From: Prevotella sp. | GTDB lineage: Bacteria; Bacteroidota; Bacteroidia; Bacteroidales; Bacteroidaceae | NCBI GenBank assembly: GCA_021203915.1 | Contig: JAJQAI010000335.1 | Location: 1-6,059 of the forward strand | Direction: 5' to 3' | DNA length: 6,059 nucleotides | In this document: piece after piece, positions 1 through 6,059 of the stretch | How positions within the stretch are numbered: position 1 is the first letter of the stretch | Layout of the letters: every line of letters begins with the position of its first letter | The notes under the pieces: model-generated | Seen by the model: the letters and a program-made list of their open reading frames with translations, nothing else | Database searches by the model: none | What the model was told of the DNA's origin: nothing | Made by a program: the position numbers and the translations under genes

Positions 1-604
1 CTTCTTGAGCCTCAACTACTTCCTCTTGAGCCTGTGGTTCTTCTTCTTTTGGAGCCTCAACTACTTCTTGATGAGCCTCAACTACTTCTTCTTGAGTAGC
101 CTGAGCAGTTACTTCCTCAGTCTGAGTTTCTACTACTTCCTCTTGCTTTTCTACTTTTGCTTCTTGAGGCGCAGCGGTTTCTGATCCCTTAGAACGACGA
201 CTACGACGAGTCTTCTTCTGAGCCTTTGGAGTCTTAGCCATGTTCTCGTCATAATCAACGAGTTCGATAAAGCACATTTCAGCACCATCACCTTGACGTG
301 CGTAAGTCTTAATTATACGGGTATAACCACCTGGACGTTCTGCAATCTTTTGGGATATGTCTTGGAATAACTCCGTTATAGCACTCTTGTCATGTAGGTA
401 ACTAAATACCACACGGCGAGAGTGTGTCGTGTCATTCTTCGAGCGCGTCAAAAGAGGCTCTACATACTTTCTAAGAGCCTTGGCCTTGGCCACTGTAGTA
501 TTAATTCTCTTGTGCCTAATAAGAGAAATGGCCATATTAGCAAGCATAGCACGACGGTGCGATGCACTACGGCTTAGGTGGTTAAATTTCTTATTGTGTC
601 TCAT
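1..604 (-). CDS. rplQ: 50S ribosomal protein L17, with long acidic C-terminal tail (3' end outside window)
   Basis: L17 is a large-subunit protein near the exit-tunnel side of the ribosome. The frame starts at the ATG at 604 ([20 protein letters not shown]) and reads 201 codons to the window edge without a stop. Residues 1-120 are the L17 core: the basic start, then [20 protein letters not shown] and the [11 protein letters not shown] motif near residue 90. A basic linker with an RRSRRSK patch follows at about 123-140. From about 145 the protein becomes a Glu/Gln/Val/Ala-rich tail with repeated EEVVEA-like units at 172-177, 180-184 and 194-199. E. coli L17 is about 127 aa, so the tail is an extension. 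From family knowledge, Bacteroidales L17 proteins often carry variable acidic tails; this one is at least 80 residues. The gene is last in the visible operon, 68 bases after rpoA, and its start follows an A-rich leader without a Shine-Dalgarno sequence. Identity is secure; the role of the tail is unknown. Confidence 0.97.
   Translation of the reverse strand, partial: MRHNKKFNHLSRSASHRRAMLANMAISLIRHKRINTTVAKAKALRKYVEPLLTRSKNDTTHSRRVVFSYLHDKSAITELFQDISQKIAERPGGYTRIIKTYARQGDGAEMCFIELVDYDENMAKTPKAQKKTRRSRRSKGSETAAPQEAKVEKQEEVVETQTEEVTAQATQEEVVEAHQEVVEAPKEEEPQAQEEVVEAQE
7..87 (-). repeat. Direct repeats encoding the EVVEA units of the L17 tail
   Basis: The 15-mer GAGCCTCAACTACTT (plus strand) occurs three times, at 7-21, 52-66 and 73-87. 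Each copy is followed by a variable C/T-rich stretch, and related CTACTTCCTC segments occur up to about 145. On the coding strand each copy specifies the (A)-E-V-V-E-A core of the L17 tail. All copies are in the same frame, so gain or loss of units would change tail length without breaking the gene. The array may continue past the left edge of the window. Confidence 0.85.
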
Positions 605-672
605 TTTTTCTTTTATCTTATCAAAACGCTCTTCTTTTCCCCACTAAAGGTTAAGAAAAATATCTCTAGCGT

Positions 673-1665
673 TTATTCTTTATCCAATTTATACTTAGAT
701 ATGTCAGTTCCAAATGACAAGTTTAAACTCTCAAGTAGGTCATCAAGCTCAGAAAGCGACTTCTTACCAAAGTTACGGAACTTAAGCAAATCAGTCTTAT
801 TATACTGAACTAAATCACCTAGGGTCTCTACATCTGCAGCTTTCAAGCAGTTCAGTGCACGAACAGATAGATTCATGTCAACTAACTTTGTCTTTAATAG
901 CTGGCGCATGTGAAGAACCTCCTCATCAAACTCCTGATTTGTATCAACATCAGTGTTCTCGAGAGTTATCTTCTCATCTGAGAATAACATGAAGTGATGT
1001 ATTAGGATTTTAGCTGCCTCTTTGAGCGCATCCTTAGGATGTATTGAACCATCTGTGGTTACTTCCAAGACTAACTTATCATAGTCAGTCTTTTGTTCAA
1101 CACGATATGGCTCAACAACATATTTCACATTACGAATTGGAGTGTAGATGGAATCGATTGGAATAACATTCACATCAGTGCAAAACTCTCGATTCTCATC
1201 TGCTGGTACATAACCACGTCCTTTATTAATGGTAATATCAATCTGCATTGAAGCCTTAGCGTCCATATGGCAAATCACTAAATCAGGATTTAACACATCA
1301 AATCCAGTGAGATACTTACCTATGTCGCCAGCTTTAAATTCGGTCGTATTTTCCACAATAACACTGACTTTCTCGCTCTCGAACTCTTCGACAACCTGTT
1401 TGAATCTTATCTGCTTAAGATTCAAGATAATATTGGTTACGTCCTCCTTGACGCCGAGTACAGACGAGAACTCATGTTCAACGCCTGCAATACGGATTGT
1501 GTTTATGGCATAACCTTCGAGCGATGAAAGCAGTATACGGCGCAAGGCATTACCAATGGTAACACCAAAGCCAGGTTCCAAAGGACGAAATTCGAACTTG
1601 CCGAATTTGTCATTGGCCTCCAGCATCACTACTTTATCAGGTTTTTGAAATGCTAATATCGCCAT
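673..1665 (-). CDS. rpoA: DNA-directed RNA polymerase subunit alpha
   Basis: Alpha dimerises to seed assembly of core RNA polymerase, and its C-terminal domain contacts promoter UP elements and activators. The 330-aa product is full length (E. coli has 329). The N-terminal domain (about 1-235) carries the dimerisation motif [14 protein letters not shown] at 38-51 and the conserved KGRGYVPA at 148-155. An acidic linker (about 236-250, [14 protein letters not shown]) leads to the C-terminal domain (about 255-320). There VRALNCLKA keeps the DNA-contacting Arg269 and Asn272, equivalent to E. coli Arg265 and Asn268, and RNFGKKSL at 297-304 matches the conserved NLGKKSL turn. The start is the ATG 12 bases after the rpsD stop, behind an A/T-only leader with no Shine-Dalgarno sequence. 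Its place between rpsD and rplQ matches the alpha operon of most bacteria. Nothing is unusual. Confidence 0.99.
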   Translation of the reverse strand: MAILAFQKPDKVVMLEANDKFGKFEFRPLEPGFGVTIGNALRRILLSSLEGYAINTIRIAGVEHEFSSVLGVKEDVTNIILNLKQIRFKQVVEEFESEKVSVIVENTTEFKAGDIGKYLTGFDVLNPDLVICHMDAKASMQIDITINKGRGYVPADENREFCTDVNVIPIDSIYTPIRNVKYVVEPYRVEQKTDYDKLVLEVTTDGSIHPKDALKEAAKILIHHFMLFSDEKITLENTDVDTNQEFDEEVLHMRQLLKTKLVDMNLSVRALNCLKAADVETLGDLVQYNKTDLLKFRNFGKKSLSELDDLLESLNLSFGTDISKYKLDKE

Positions 1666-1677
1666 TAACTTAATTAT

Positions 1678-2283
1678 TTATTTAGAGTACAACTCTACGA
1701 TTAAATGCTCATTAATATTCTCGGGGATGTCTGCTCGCTCTGGTTTATGGAGGAACTTTCCACTCTTAGTGTTATCATCCCATTCTATCCAAGGATACTT
1801 GCTGTGATTGAAACCAGAAAGTGCTGCCTCAATAACTTCAAGAGACTTAGCTTTCTCACGAACACCTACTGTCTGACCAGGCTTAACAGAATATGATGCA
1901 ATGTTCACCACTTTTCCGTCAACCACGATATGCTTGTGGCTTACTAGCTGTCTAGCTGCAGCCCTAGTTGGTGCAATTCCCATGCGGAAGACTACATTGT
2001 CAAGACGACTCTCAAGGTTCTGAAGAAGAACCTCACCGGTGATACCGCCTGATTTAGCAGCCTTTTCAAACATATTACGGAACTGACGTTCAAGCACTCC
2101 GTAAGTGTATTTAGCTTTTTGCTTCTCTGCCAACATGACACCATACTCTGACATCTTTCTACGACGTGAGTTGCCATGCTGTCCAGGAGGGAAGTTTCTC
2201 CTAGACAAAACTTTGTCGGCGCCAAATATGGGCTCCCCAAAACGGCGCGCAATTTTTGATTTCGGTCCTATATATCTAGCCAT
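1678..2283 (-). CDS. rpsD: 30S ribosomal protein S4
   Basis: S4 is a primary binding protein that nucleates assembly of the 16S rRNA 5' domain, and in several bacteria it represses its own operon. The 201-aa product starts [18 protein letters not shown] and continues with [10 protein letters not shown]. This N-terminal region lacks the CxxC zinc motif found in some S4 proteins. The RNA-binding S4 domain lies at about 91-155 ([20 protein letters not shown], then [11 protein letters not shown] at about 113-123). The conserved C-terminal end reads [11 protein letters not shown]. Length and order are typical of the family. The start ATG follows a 77-base gap from rpsK, the longest in the window, full of A and T runs and with no Shine-Dalgarno sequence. 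The possible hairpins in that gap are listed separately. Confidence 0.99.
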   Translation of the reverse strand: MARYIGPKSKIARRFGEPIFGADKVLSRRNFPPGQHGNSRRRKMSEYGVMLAEKQKAKYTYGVLERQFRNMFEKAAKSGGITGEVLLQNLESRLDNVVFRMGIAPTRAAARQLVSHKHIVVDGKVVNIASYSVKPGQTVGVREKAKSLEVIEAALSGFNHSKYPWIEWDDNTKSGKFLHKPERADIPENINEHLIVELYSK

Positions 2284-2287
2284 AATA

Positions 2288-2338
2288 AATAAAAAAATAC
2301 TTCTTATTTTTTTTATTCTTCCTCTTACTTAAAAAAAA
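2288..2338 (-). promoter_or_regulatory. Two overlapping, mutually exclusive A/U hairpins upstream of rpsD
   Basis: In the rpsK-rpsD gap, AATAAAAAAA at 2288-2297 is a perfect 10-bp inverted repeat of TTTTTTTATT at 2308-2317, with a 10-base loop. The same T run (2307-2314, with A2315) can instead pair over 9 bp with T2330 and the A run at 2331-2338, with a 14-base loop. The two stems share one arm, so only one could form at a time in the transcript. The first would place paired bases 5-14 nt before the rpsD ATG. All pairs are A-U, so the stems are weak and could simply reflect low-complexity spacer DNA. A role in setting S4 expression is speculative. Confidence 0.25.
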
Positions 2339-2360
2339 GGAAAGAAAAATAGTTACTCCT

Positions 2361-2750
2361 TTATACCCTACGTCTTTTCGGAGGACGACAGCCATTATGT
2401 GGTAGTGGGGTTACGTCTACAATCTCAGTAACCTCAATTCCAATACCATGCACTGAGCGAATAGCAGACTCACGGCCATTGCCTGGTCCCTTAACATATG
2501 CCTTAACCTTGCGTAAACCTAGGTCAAAAGCAACCTTAGCGGCATCCTCTGCAGCCATTTGAGCTGCGTAAGGAGTATTCTTCTTTGAGCCACGGAAGCC
2601 CATCTTACCGGCTGACGACCATGAAATAACTTGGCCATCGCTATTTGCCAGTGTCACTATTATATTGTTGAATGAGCTATGAACATGAAGTTGTCCAAGA
2701 GCATCAATCTTTACATTTCTTTTCTTCGAAGACGATGTTTTCTTTGCCAT
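2361..2750 (-). CDS. rpsK: 30S ribosomal protein S11
   Basis: S11 sits on the 30S platform and helps shape the mRNA exit/Shine-Dalgarno cleft together with S7 and 16S rRNA. The 129-aa product has the usual basic, disordered N-terminus ([12 protein letters not shown]). The core follows, with [13 protein letters not shown] at about 21-33, [21 protein letters not shown] at about 44-64 (conserved throughout), and [14 protein letters not shown] at about 87-100. The highly conserved C-terminal tail is [13 protein letters not shown]. Length matches the family. It starts 7 bases after the rpsM stop; an AGG lies just before the ATG, at best a weak Shine-Dalgarno match. The arginine codons are mostly CGN, as expected for a highly expressed gene. 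Confidence 0.99.
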   Translation of the reverse strand: MAKKTSSSKKRNVKIDALGQLHVHSSFNNIIVTLANSDGQVISWSSAGKMGFRGSKKNTPYAAQMAAEDAAKVAFDLGLRKVKAYVKGPGNGRESAIRSVHGIGIEVTEIVDVTPLPHNGCRPPKRRRV

Positions 2751-2757
2751 GACCTAA

Positions 2758-3138
2758 TTATTTAGTAGCCTTTTTCTTGTTTGCAACAGTTTTCTTTCTA
2801 CCCTTACGTGTACGAGCATTATTCTTTGTGCTCTGTCCACGAACTGGAAGACCATTACGATGACGTATTCCACGATAACAACCAATATCCATTAGTCGCT
2901 TAATATTCATTTGAACCTCGGTACGAAGTTCTCCTTCAACTTTGAACTCAGCACCGATAATTTCACGGATTTTGGCTGCCTGTTCGTCACTCCACTCAGA
3001 AACCTTAAGGTCACGGTTAACGCCAGCCTTGTCCAATATCTTTGCTGAACTACTTCGACCTATACCATAGATGTAGGTCAATGCGATTTCGCCACGCTTA
3101 TTCTGGGGCAAATCTACTCCAACAATTCTTATTGCCAT
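2758..3138 (-). CDS. rpsM: 30S ribosomal protein S13
   Basis: S13 lies in the 30S head, forms intersubunit bridges with the 50S and contacts P-site tRNA through its basic tail. The 126-aa product begins [20 protein letters not shown] and continues with [14 protein letters not shown], which holds the helix-two-turn-helix GIG motif at about 25-27. The central [19 protein letters not shown] region at about 84-102 is the family signature, and the tail is lysine-rich ([12 protein letters not shown]). Length is normal. It is preceded by a 36-base A/T-rich leader after rpmJ. In E. coli this is where S4 binds a leader pseudoknot to repress the operon. The leader here is too short and simple for me to see a comparable structure. 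Confidence 0.99.
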   Translation of the reverse strand: MAIRIVGVDLPQNKRGEIALTYIYGIGRSSSAKILDKAGVNRDLKVSEWSDEQAAKIREIIGAEFKVEGELRTEVQMNIKRLMDIGCYRGIRHRNGLPVRGQSTKNNARTRKGRKKTVANKKKATK

Positions 3139-3174
3139 ATTTTAGTTTGAAAATTTATAATTCTTAAAAAGAAG

Positions 3175-3291
3175 TTAACCCTGACGTAGCTTACATCTAG
3201 GATTTTTCTTGTTAATCACGAACAAACGACCTTTTCTGCGAACTATCTTGCAGTCAGGCGTACGTTTCTTTAGGGATGCTCTTGTCTTCAT
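3175..3291 (-). CDS. rpmJ: 50S ribosomal protein L36 (zinc-ligand-poor form)
   Basis: This 38-aa gene fills the gap between infA and rpsM, 13 bases after infA. It reads [20 protein letters not shown], then [18 protein letters not shown] and a TAA stop. L36 is a small protein bound to 23S rRNA in the 50S subunit, and the length matches the family exactly. In zinc-binding L36 proteins such as that of E. coli the ligands are Cys11, Cys14, Cys27 and His33. Here position 11 is Thr, 14 is Cys, 27 is Asn and 33 is Cys, so only one original ligand stays, plus a Cys in place of the His. This matches the C-minus, non-zinc type as I recall it for Bacteroidales. No Shine-Dalgarno sequence is seen before the ATG. 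Confidence 0.97.
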   Translation of the reverse strand: MKTRASLKKRTPDCKIVRRKGRLFVINKKNPRCKLRQG

Positions 3292-3304
3292 ATCTAAAAA
3301 AAGC

Positions 3305-3523
3305 TTATTTATATCTAAACACTATTCTGCCCTTTGTCAAATCATATGGGCTCATTTCTACCTTCACCTTATCACCTGGAAGGATTTTTATATAATGCAT
3401 TCTCATCTTACCTGAGATGTGTGCCGTGATAGGGCAACCATTCTCAAGTTCAACTCTGAACATAGCATTGCTTAATGCCTCTACTATTGTTCCGTCCTGC
3501 TCAATTGCGTCTTGTTTTGACAT
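3305..3523 (-). CDS. infA: Translation initiation factor IF-1
   Basis: IF-1 binds the 30S A site during initiation and works with IF-2 and IF-3. The product is 72 aa, exactly the usual length, and forms a single OB fold. Conserved blocks are [19 protein letters not shown] (about 11-29), [20 protein letters not shown] (about 33-52) and the C-terminal [15 protein letters not shown]. The one local difference I notice is Cys-Pro after ENG, where E. coli has His-Val. It lies 37 bases after the map-like gene and 13 bases before rpmJ, as is usual in Bacteroidales. The leader before the ATG is A/T-rich without a Shine-Dalgarno sequence. Confidence 0.99.
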   Translation of the reverse strand: MSKQDAIEQDGTIVEALSNAMFRVELENGCPITAHISGKMRMHYIKILPGDKVKVEMSPYDLTKGRIVFRYK

Positions 3524-3560
3524 ATAAAAGTTATTTCTAACAATTTTTGTCTCTTATCCT

Positions 3561-4280
3561 TTAGGTTAGGACTTCAGCACCATTAGGACCAACTATAATG
3601 GTATGTAAGTGCTCAGCTACCAAAGGCTTCTCACTAGTTTTAGGCCTCAGTCGAGATAACTTAACTCCTAAAGTCAAAGCCATTCCAACCTTTATCTGTG
3701 GCCCCTTACCTTTAGATAGGGTGATGGGGATTATTGGATCTTCCTTCATCTCTCTACCTATACCATGACCTAAGATTTTACCCGAAGGGCTATATCCACT
3801 AGCTTGAAGTTCATCCTTTATAGCGCTTGCTACATCACCAGTTCTTAGTCCAACTTTTATTTTAGATATCCCTAAGTCTAAGGATTTTTTTGCCTGGGCG
3901 ATAAGATGTGAGGTATCAGAAGAGAGGTTCCCTACACCGTAGGTATAACATGCCTTGGCATTAAACCCCCACTTTTCTACTTGACAATCAATCTTAACTA
4001 TATCACCCTCTTTAAGATAGACTTCCTCTAGTGAATCTAAGATGAGGCCATTAACCGAAACTAAGATACACCTAAAAGTTGTTTTATTTAGGTCTTGAGT
4101 TTTCTTTAAAGTAGGGTTTGCCCCGCTTTTTTGGATGAACTCAAAAGCTATCCTATCTAATTTTAGAAGAGACGCTCCAGGTTTTATATAACTAGAAATC
4201 TCTTTAAAGGTAGCCCCAAGCGTGTGGCCAACATCTCTTATAAGTTCAATCTCTTCAAAGGTCTTAAGATATATCGCCAT
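3561..4280 (-). CDS. Degenerate type I methionine aminopeptidase-like protein, probable pseudoenzyme
   Basis: The position between secY and infA and the overall sequence identify a MAP-family (pita-bread fold) protein. MAIYLKTFEEIELIRDVGHT and IKPGASLLKLDRIAFEFI (about 32-49) match the N-terminal half, and KEGDIVKID, GHGIGRE and the final HTIIVGPNGAEVLT match the core. Active MAP needs five metal ligands (E. coli Asp97, Asp108, His171, Glu204, Glu235) and two histidines (79, 178). By motif alignment this protein has Asp98 and His172 in place, but Lys109, Gly205 and Leu225 at the other ligand positions, and Asp82 and Lys179 at the histidines. The segment between the last two ligand positions is about 11 residues short, losing the GWTVKT-like stretch, and the protein ends at 239 aa against about 264. 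The frame is intact and starts 5 bases after the secY stop. Arginine codons are AGA/AGG in 6 of 7 cases, unlike the CGN-rich ribosomal genes nearby. It is therefore unlikely to be an aminopeptidase. A structural, ribosome-associated or regulatory role is inference; a decaying duplicate is the alternative. Confidence 0.88.
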   Translation of the reverse strand: MAIYLKTFEEIELIRDVGHTLGATFKEISSYIKPGASLLKLDRIAFEFIQKSGANPTLKKTQDLNKTTFRCILVSVNGLILDSLEEVYLKEGDIVKIDCQVEKWGFNAKACYTYGVGNLSSDTSHLIAQAKKSLDLGISKIKVGLRTGDVASAIKDELQASGYSPSGKILGHGIGREMKEDPIIPITLSKGKGPQIKVGMALTLGVKLSRLRPKTSEKPLVAEHLHTIIVGPNGAEVLT

Positions 4281-4285
4281 ATATC

Positions 4286-5626
4286 TTAGTAGGCAGCAAC
4301 ACCACCGCGTCCACGGATATGACCTGAATTAAGCAGGCCATCATAGTGGCGCATCATTAAGTGGCTTTCTATCTGCTGCAGAGTGTCAATAACAACACCT
4401 ACTAGAATCAGTAGTGAAGTACCGCCAAAGAACGATGAGAATGCATCCTGCACATTAAGCAGTTTAGCTAAAGCTGGCATAATGGCAATAAATGCAATAA
4501 ACAAAGATCCTGGCAAAGTGATACGTGACATCACAGTATCAATATATTCTGCGGTATCCTTTCCTGGCTTTATACCTGGAATGAAACCATTATTTCGTTT
4601 CATATCCTCAGCCATCTGAGTTGGATTAAGAGTTATGGCTGTATAAAAATACGTGAATGCAATTATAAGTATGGCAAACACAACATTATATATCAAACTC
4701 TTAGAGTCCATCAAAGATCTTATCACATAGCCAGATTGGTCAGTAGAATACTGCACAATAGCTAGTGGAATAAACATCAGTGCCTGAGCGAAAATAATCG
4801 GCATCACATTAGCTGCAAATAGCTTAAGTGGTATGTACTGACGAGCACCTCCATACTGTTTGTTACCAACAACCCTCTTTGCATACTGCACAGGTATTTT
4901 GCGTGTACCCTGAACAAGAAGAAGTGCTGCACAAACAACAGCATAGAGAATTAGAATCTCTACAATAAACATCACTAGTCCACCTCCTGATATAGCAGTA
5001 AATCTAGAACCAACCTCCTGCATGAAGGCTTGTGGGAAACGAGCGATGATACCTATCATAATTATAAGTGAGATACCATTACCTATACCCTTATCAGTGA
5101 TTCTCTCACCTAACCATAGGATGAACATACTACCAGCTGCGAGGATAATCGTTGCAGGCCAAATAAATACTGACCACTCTATACCAGAGGCAAGTGCTCC
5201 ATAGGCTTGCATCTTAAGATTCATCAAGTATGATGGAGCTTGGAACAAAAGAATACCGATTGTTAGAATACGAGTATACCAACTAATCTTCTTTCTTCCG
5301 CTCTCACCCTCACGTTGCATCTTCTGGAAATAGGGAACTGCTACGGCTAAAAGCTGCATAACAATAGAGGCAGAAATGTATGGCATGATTCCCAAGGCAA
5401 AAATAGATGCATTTGAGAATGCTCCACCGGAGAACATATCTAGCAAAGACATCAAGCCACCACTAGTCTGCGACTGTAACTCCTGCAACTTAGAGGGGTC
5501 AATACCAGGCAGAACAACGAATGAGCCAAAACGATATATCGCCACGAACATTATGGTGATAAGGATTCTATCACGCAAATCCTCTATCTTCCAACAATTC
5601 TTTAGCGTTTGGATAAACTTTTTCAT
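4286..5626 (-). CDS. secY: Preprotein translocase subunit SecY
   Basis: SecY forms the inner-membrane channel of the Sec translocon, with SecE and SecG, taking proteins from SecA or the ribosome. The 446-aa product has about ten hydrophobic segments, roughly at 21-40, 73-97, 118-135, 151-172, 181-197, 216-238, 271-292, 312-332, 371-389 and 402-416. Both family signatures are present: the second segment has GIMPYISASIVMQLL at 79-93, and GERITDKGIGNGISLII covers 173-189. The cytosolic loop KRNNGFIPGIKPGKDTAEYI at 343-362 and the C-terminal HYDGLLNSGHIRGRGG are the regions that contact SecA and the ribosome in studied homologues. It begins 5 bases after rplO, with TAAGG overlapping the rplO stop as a possible weak Shine-Dalgarno sequence. 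Length and motifs are normal. Confidence 0.99.
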   Translation of the reverse strand: MKKFIQTLKNCWKIEDLRDRILITIMFVAIYRFGSFVVLPGIDPSKLQELQSQTSGGLMSLLDMFSGGAFSNASIFALGIMPYISASIVMQLLAVAVPYFQKMQREGESGRKKISWYTRILTIGILLFQAPSYLMNLKMQAYGALASGIEWSVFIWPATIILAAGSMFILWLGERITDKGIGNGISLIIMIGIIARFPQAFMQEVGSRFTAISGGGLVMFIVEILILYAVVCAALLLVQGTRKIPVQYAKRVVGNKQYGGARQYIPLKLFAANVMPIIFAQALMFIPLAIVQYSTDQSGYVIRSLMDSKSLIYNVVFAILIIAFTYFYTAITLNPTQMAEDMKRNNGFIPGIKPGKDTAEYIDTVMSRITLPGSLFIAFIAIMPALAKLLNVQDAFSSFFGGTSLLILVGVVIDTLQQIESHLMMRHYDGLLNSGHIRGRGGVAAY

Positions 5627-5631
5627 CTACC

Positions 5632-6059
5632 TTAGATTATTGTTGTACTGCCTCCGGTGGCTTTGATAGCCTCTTCAGCTGTCTTAGAGAAAGCATTGGC
5701 CTCAACCTGGATTTTTGCTTTTAGCTCACCGAAGCCGAGTATTTTTACTAATTTTCTACCCTTAAGGATGCCTAAATCGCGAAGCTCTTGAAGACCTATT
5801 TTTTCAAGCCCCTTATTCTCGGCAATCTTTTGAAGCGTTGAGATGTTAACCCCAAGATACTCTTTATGGTTTATATTCTTGAATCCTGACTTGGGCAGAC
5901 GACGCTGAAGGGGCATCTGACCTCCCTCGAAACCTATCTTCTTCTTGTAACCAGAACGTGACTTAGCTCCCTTGTGACCACGGGTGGATGTACCTCCCAT
6001 TCCAGAACCCTGTCCGCGACCAATTCTGCGACGAGAATGAGTTGAGCCCTTAGCTGGCT
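5632..6059 (-). CDS. rplO: 50S ribosomal protein L15 (5' end outside window)
   Basis: L15 is a late-assembling 50S protein whose glycine- and arginine-rich N-terminal arm penetrates 23S rRNA. The frame is open to the right edge and gives 141 residues. It enters as [19 protein letters not shown] and continues [20 protein letters not shown], then [20 protein letters not shown]. The ATG at 6000 is internal to this conserved arm and is not the true start, which should lie only about 7 codons beyond the window. The C-terminal part ([19 protein letters not shown], then EAIKATGG) matches the L15 family signature. It is followed after 5 bases by secY, the usual spc-operon order. Confidence 0.98.
   Translation of the reverse strand, partial: PAKGSTHSRRRIGRGQGSGMGGTSTRGHKGAKSRSGYKKKIGFEGGQMPLQRRLPKSGFKNINHKEYLGVNISTLQKIAENKGLEKIGLQELRDLGILKGRKLVKILGFGELKAKIQVEANAFSKTAEEAIKATGGSTTII

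Noticed and set aside
429..808. Two overlapping plus-strand open frames (429-647 and 578-808)
   Set aside because: They lie antisense to rplQ and rpoA, whose frames are fully conserved, and the hydrophobic peptides they encode match no family I know.
1229..1513. 94-codon plus-strand frame inside rpoA
   Set aside because: Antisense shadow of a conserved coding sequence, with no recognisable motif or leader.
1992..2252. 86-codon minus-strand frame inside rpsD
   Set aside because: It is a different reading frame of rpsD on the same strand; the S4 frame explains the region completely.
3108..3120. A Bacteroidota-type -7 promoter element (TAnnTTTG) on the minus strand within the start of rpsM
   Set aside because: TAGATTTG is present, but no TTTG element is found at the expected upstream distance, and it lies inside the coding sequence.
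3139..3174. An S4-binding leader or terminator between rpmJ and rpsM
   Set aside because: The 36-base gap holds only a 5-bp stem with a 3-base loop (TTCTT/AAGAA), too small to claim.
3561..4280. A frameshift or sequencing error as the cause of the missing MAP residues
   Set aside because: The frame has no stops and the family motifs before, between and after the altered positions are all in the same frame, so isolated substitutions and one in-frame deletion explain the data better.
5022..5204. Plus-strand frame opposite secY
   Set aside because: Proline- and isoleucine-rich antisense translation of membrane-segment codons, with no independent support.
6000..6000. The ATG at 6000 as the start of rplO
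   Set aside because: The frame stays open upstream and encodes the conserved [11 protein letters not shown] arm of L15, so the real start is beyond the window.

Overview
The window is a stretch of the merged spc/alpha ribosomal-protein operon of a Bacteroidota bacterium, most likely a member of the Bacteroidales (Prevotella/Bacteroides-like). Four things support this: the gene order rplO-secY-map-infA-rpmJ-rpsM-rpsK-rpsD-rpoA-rplQ with no adk gene between secY and map; protein sequences that look like the Bacteroidales versions (RpoA beginning [12 protein letters not shown], a zinc-ligand-poor L36, an L17 with a long acidic tail); start codons preceded by A/T-rich leaders that mostly lack a Shine-Dalgarno sequence; and moderately AT-rich DNA. 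The genus is inference only.

All ten genes lie on the minus strand, so transcription runs from the right edge to the left. From 6059 downwards they are: rplO (L15, its first few codons outside the window), secY (translocon channel), a map-family gene, infA (IF1), rpmJ (L36, 38 aa), rpsM (S13), rpsK (S11), rpsD (S4), rpoA (RNA polymerase alpha) and rplQ (L17, whose end lies outside the window). Gaps between genes are 5 to 77 bases and no genes overlap. No strong promoter or terminator is visible, so the segment looks like the interior of one long transcript. No mobile elements, tRNAs, rRNAs or CRISPR arrays are seen.

The genes supply parts of the ribosome (L15, L36, S13, S11, S4, L17), translation initiation (IF1), the RNA polymerase assembly scaffold (alpha) and co-translational export (SecY). 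The map gene sits where these bacteria normally keep type I methionine aminopeptidase, which trims the start methionine from nascent chains.

The outstanding observation is that this map-family protein appears to be a pseudoenzyme. By motif alignment to E. coli MAP it keeps two of the five metal ligands (Asp98, His172). It has replaced the other three, and both catalytic-pocket histidines, and has lost a segment near the C-terminus, yet its frame is intact over 239 codons. Its arginine codons also differ from those of its neighbours. Secondary observations are a tandem-repeat acidic tail on L17, two mutually exclusive A/U hairpins just before the rpsD start, and an unusual L36 zinc site.
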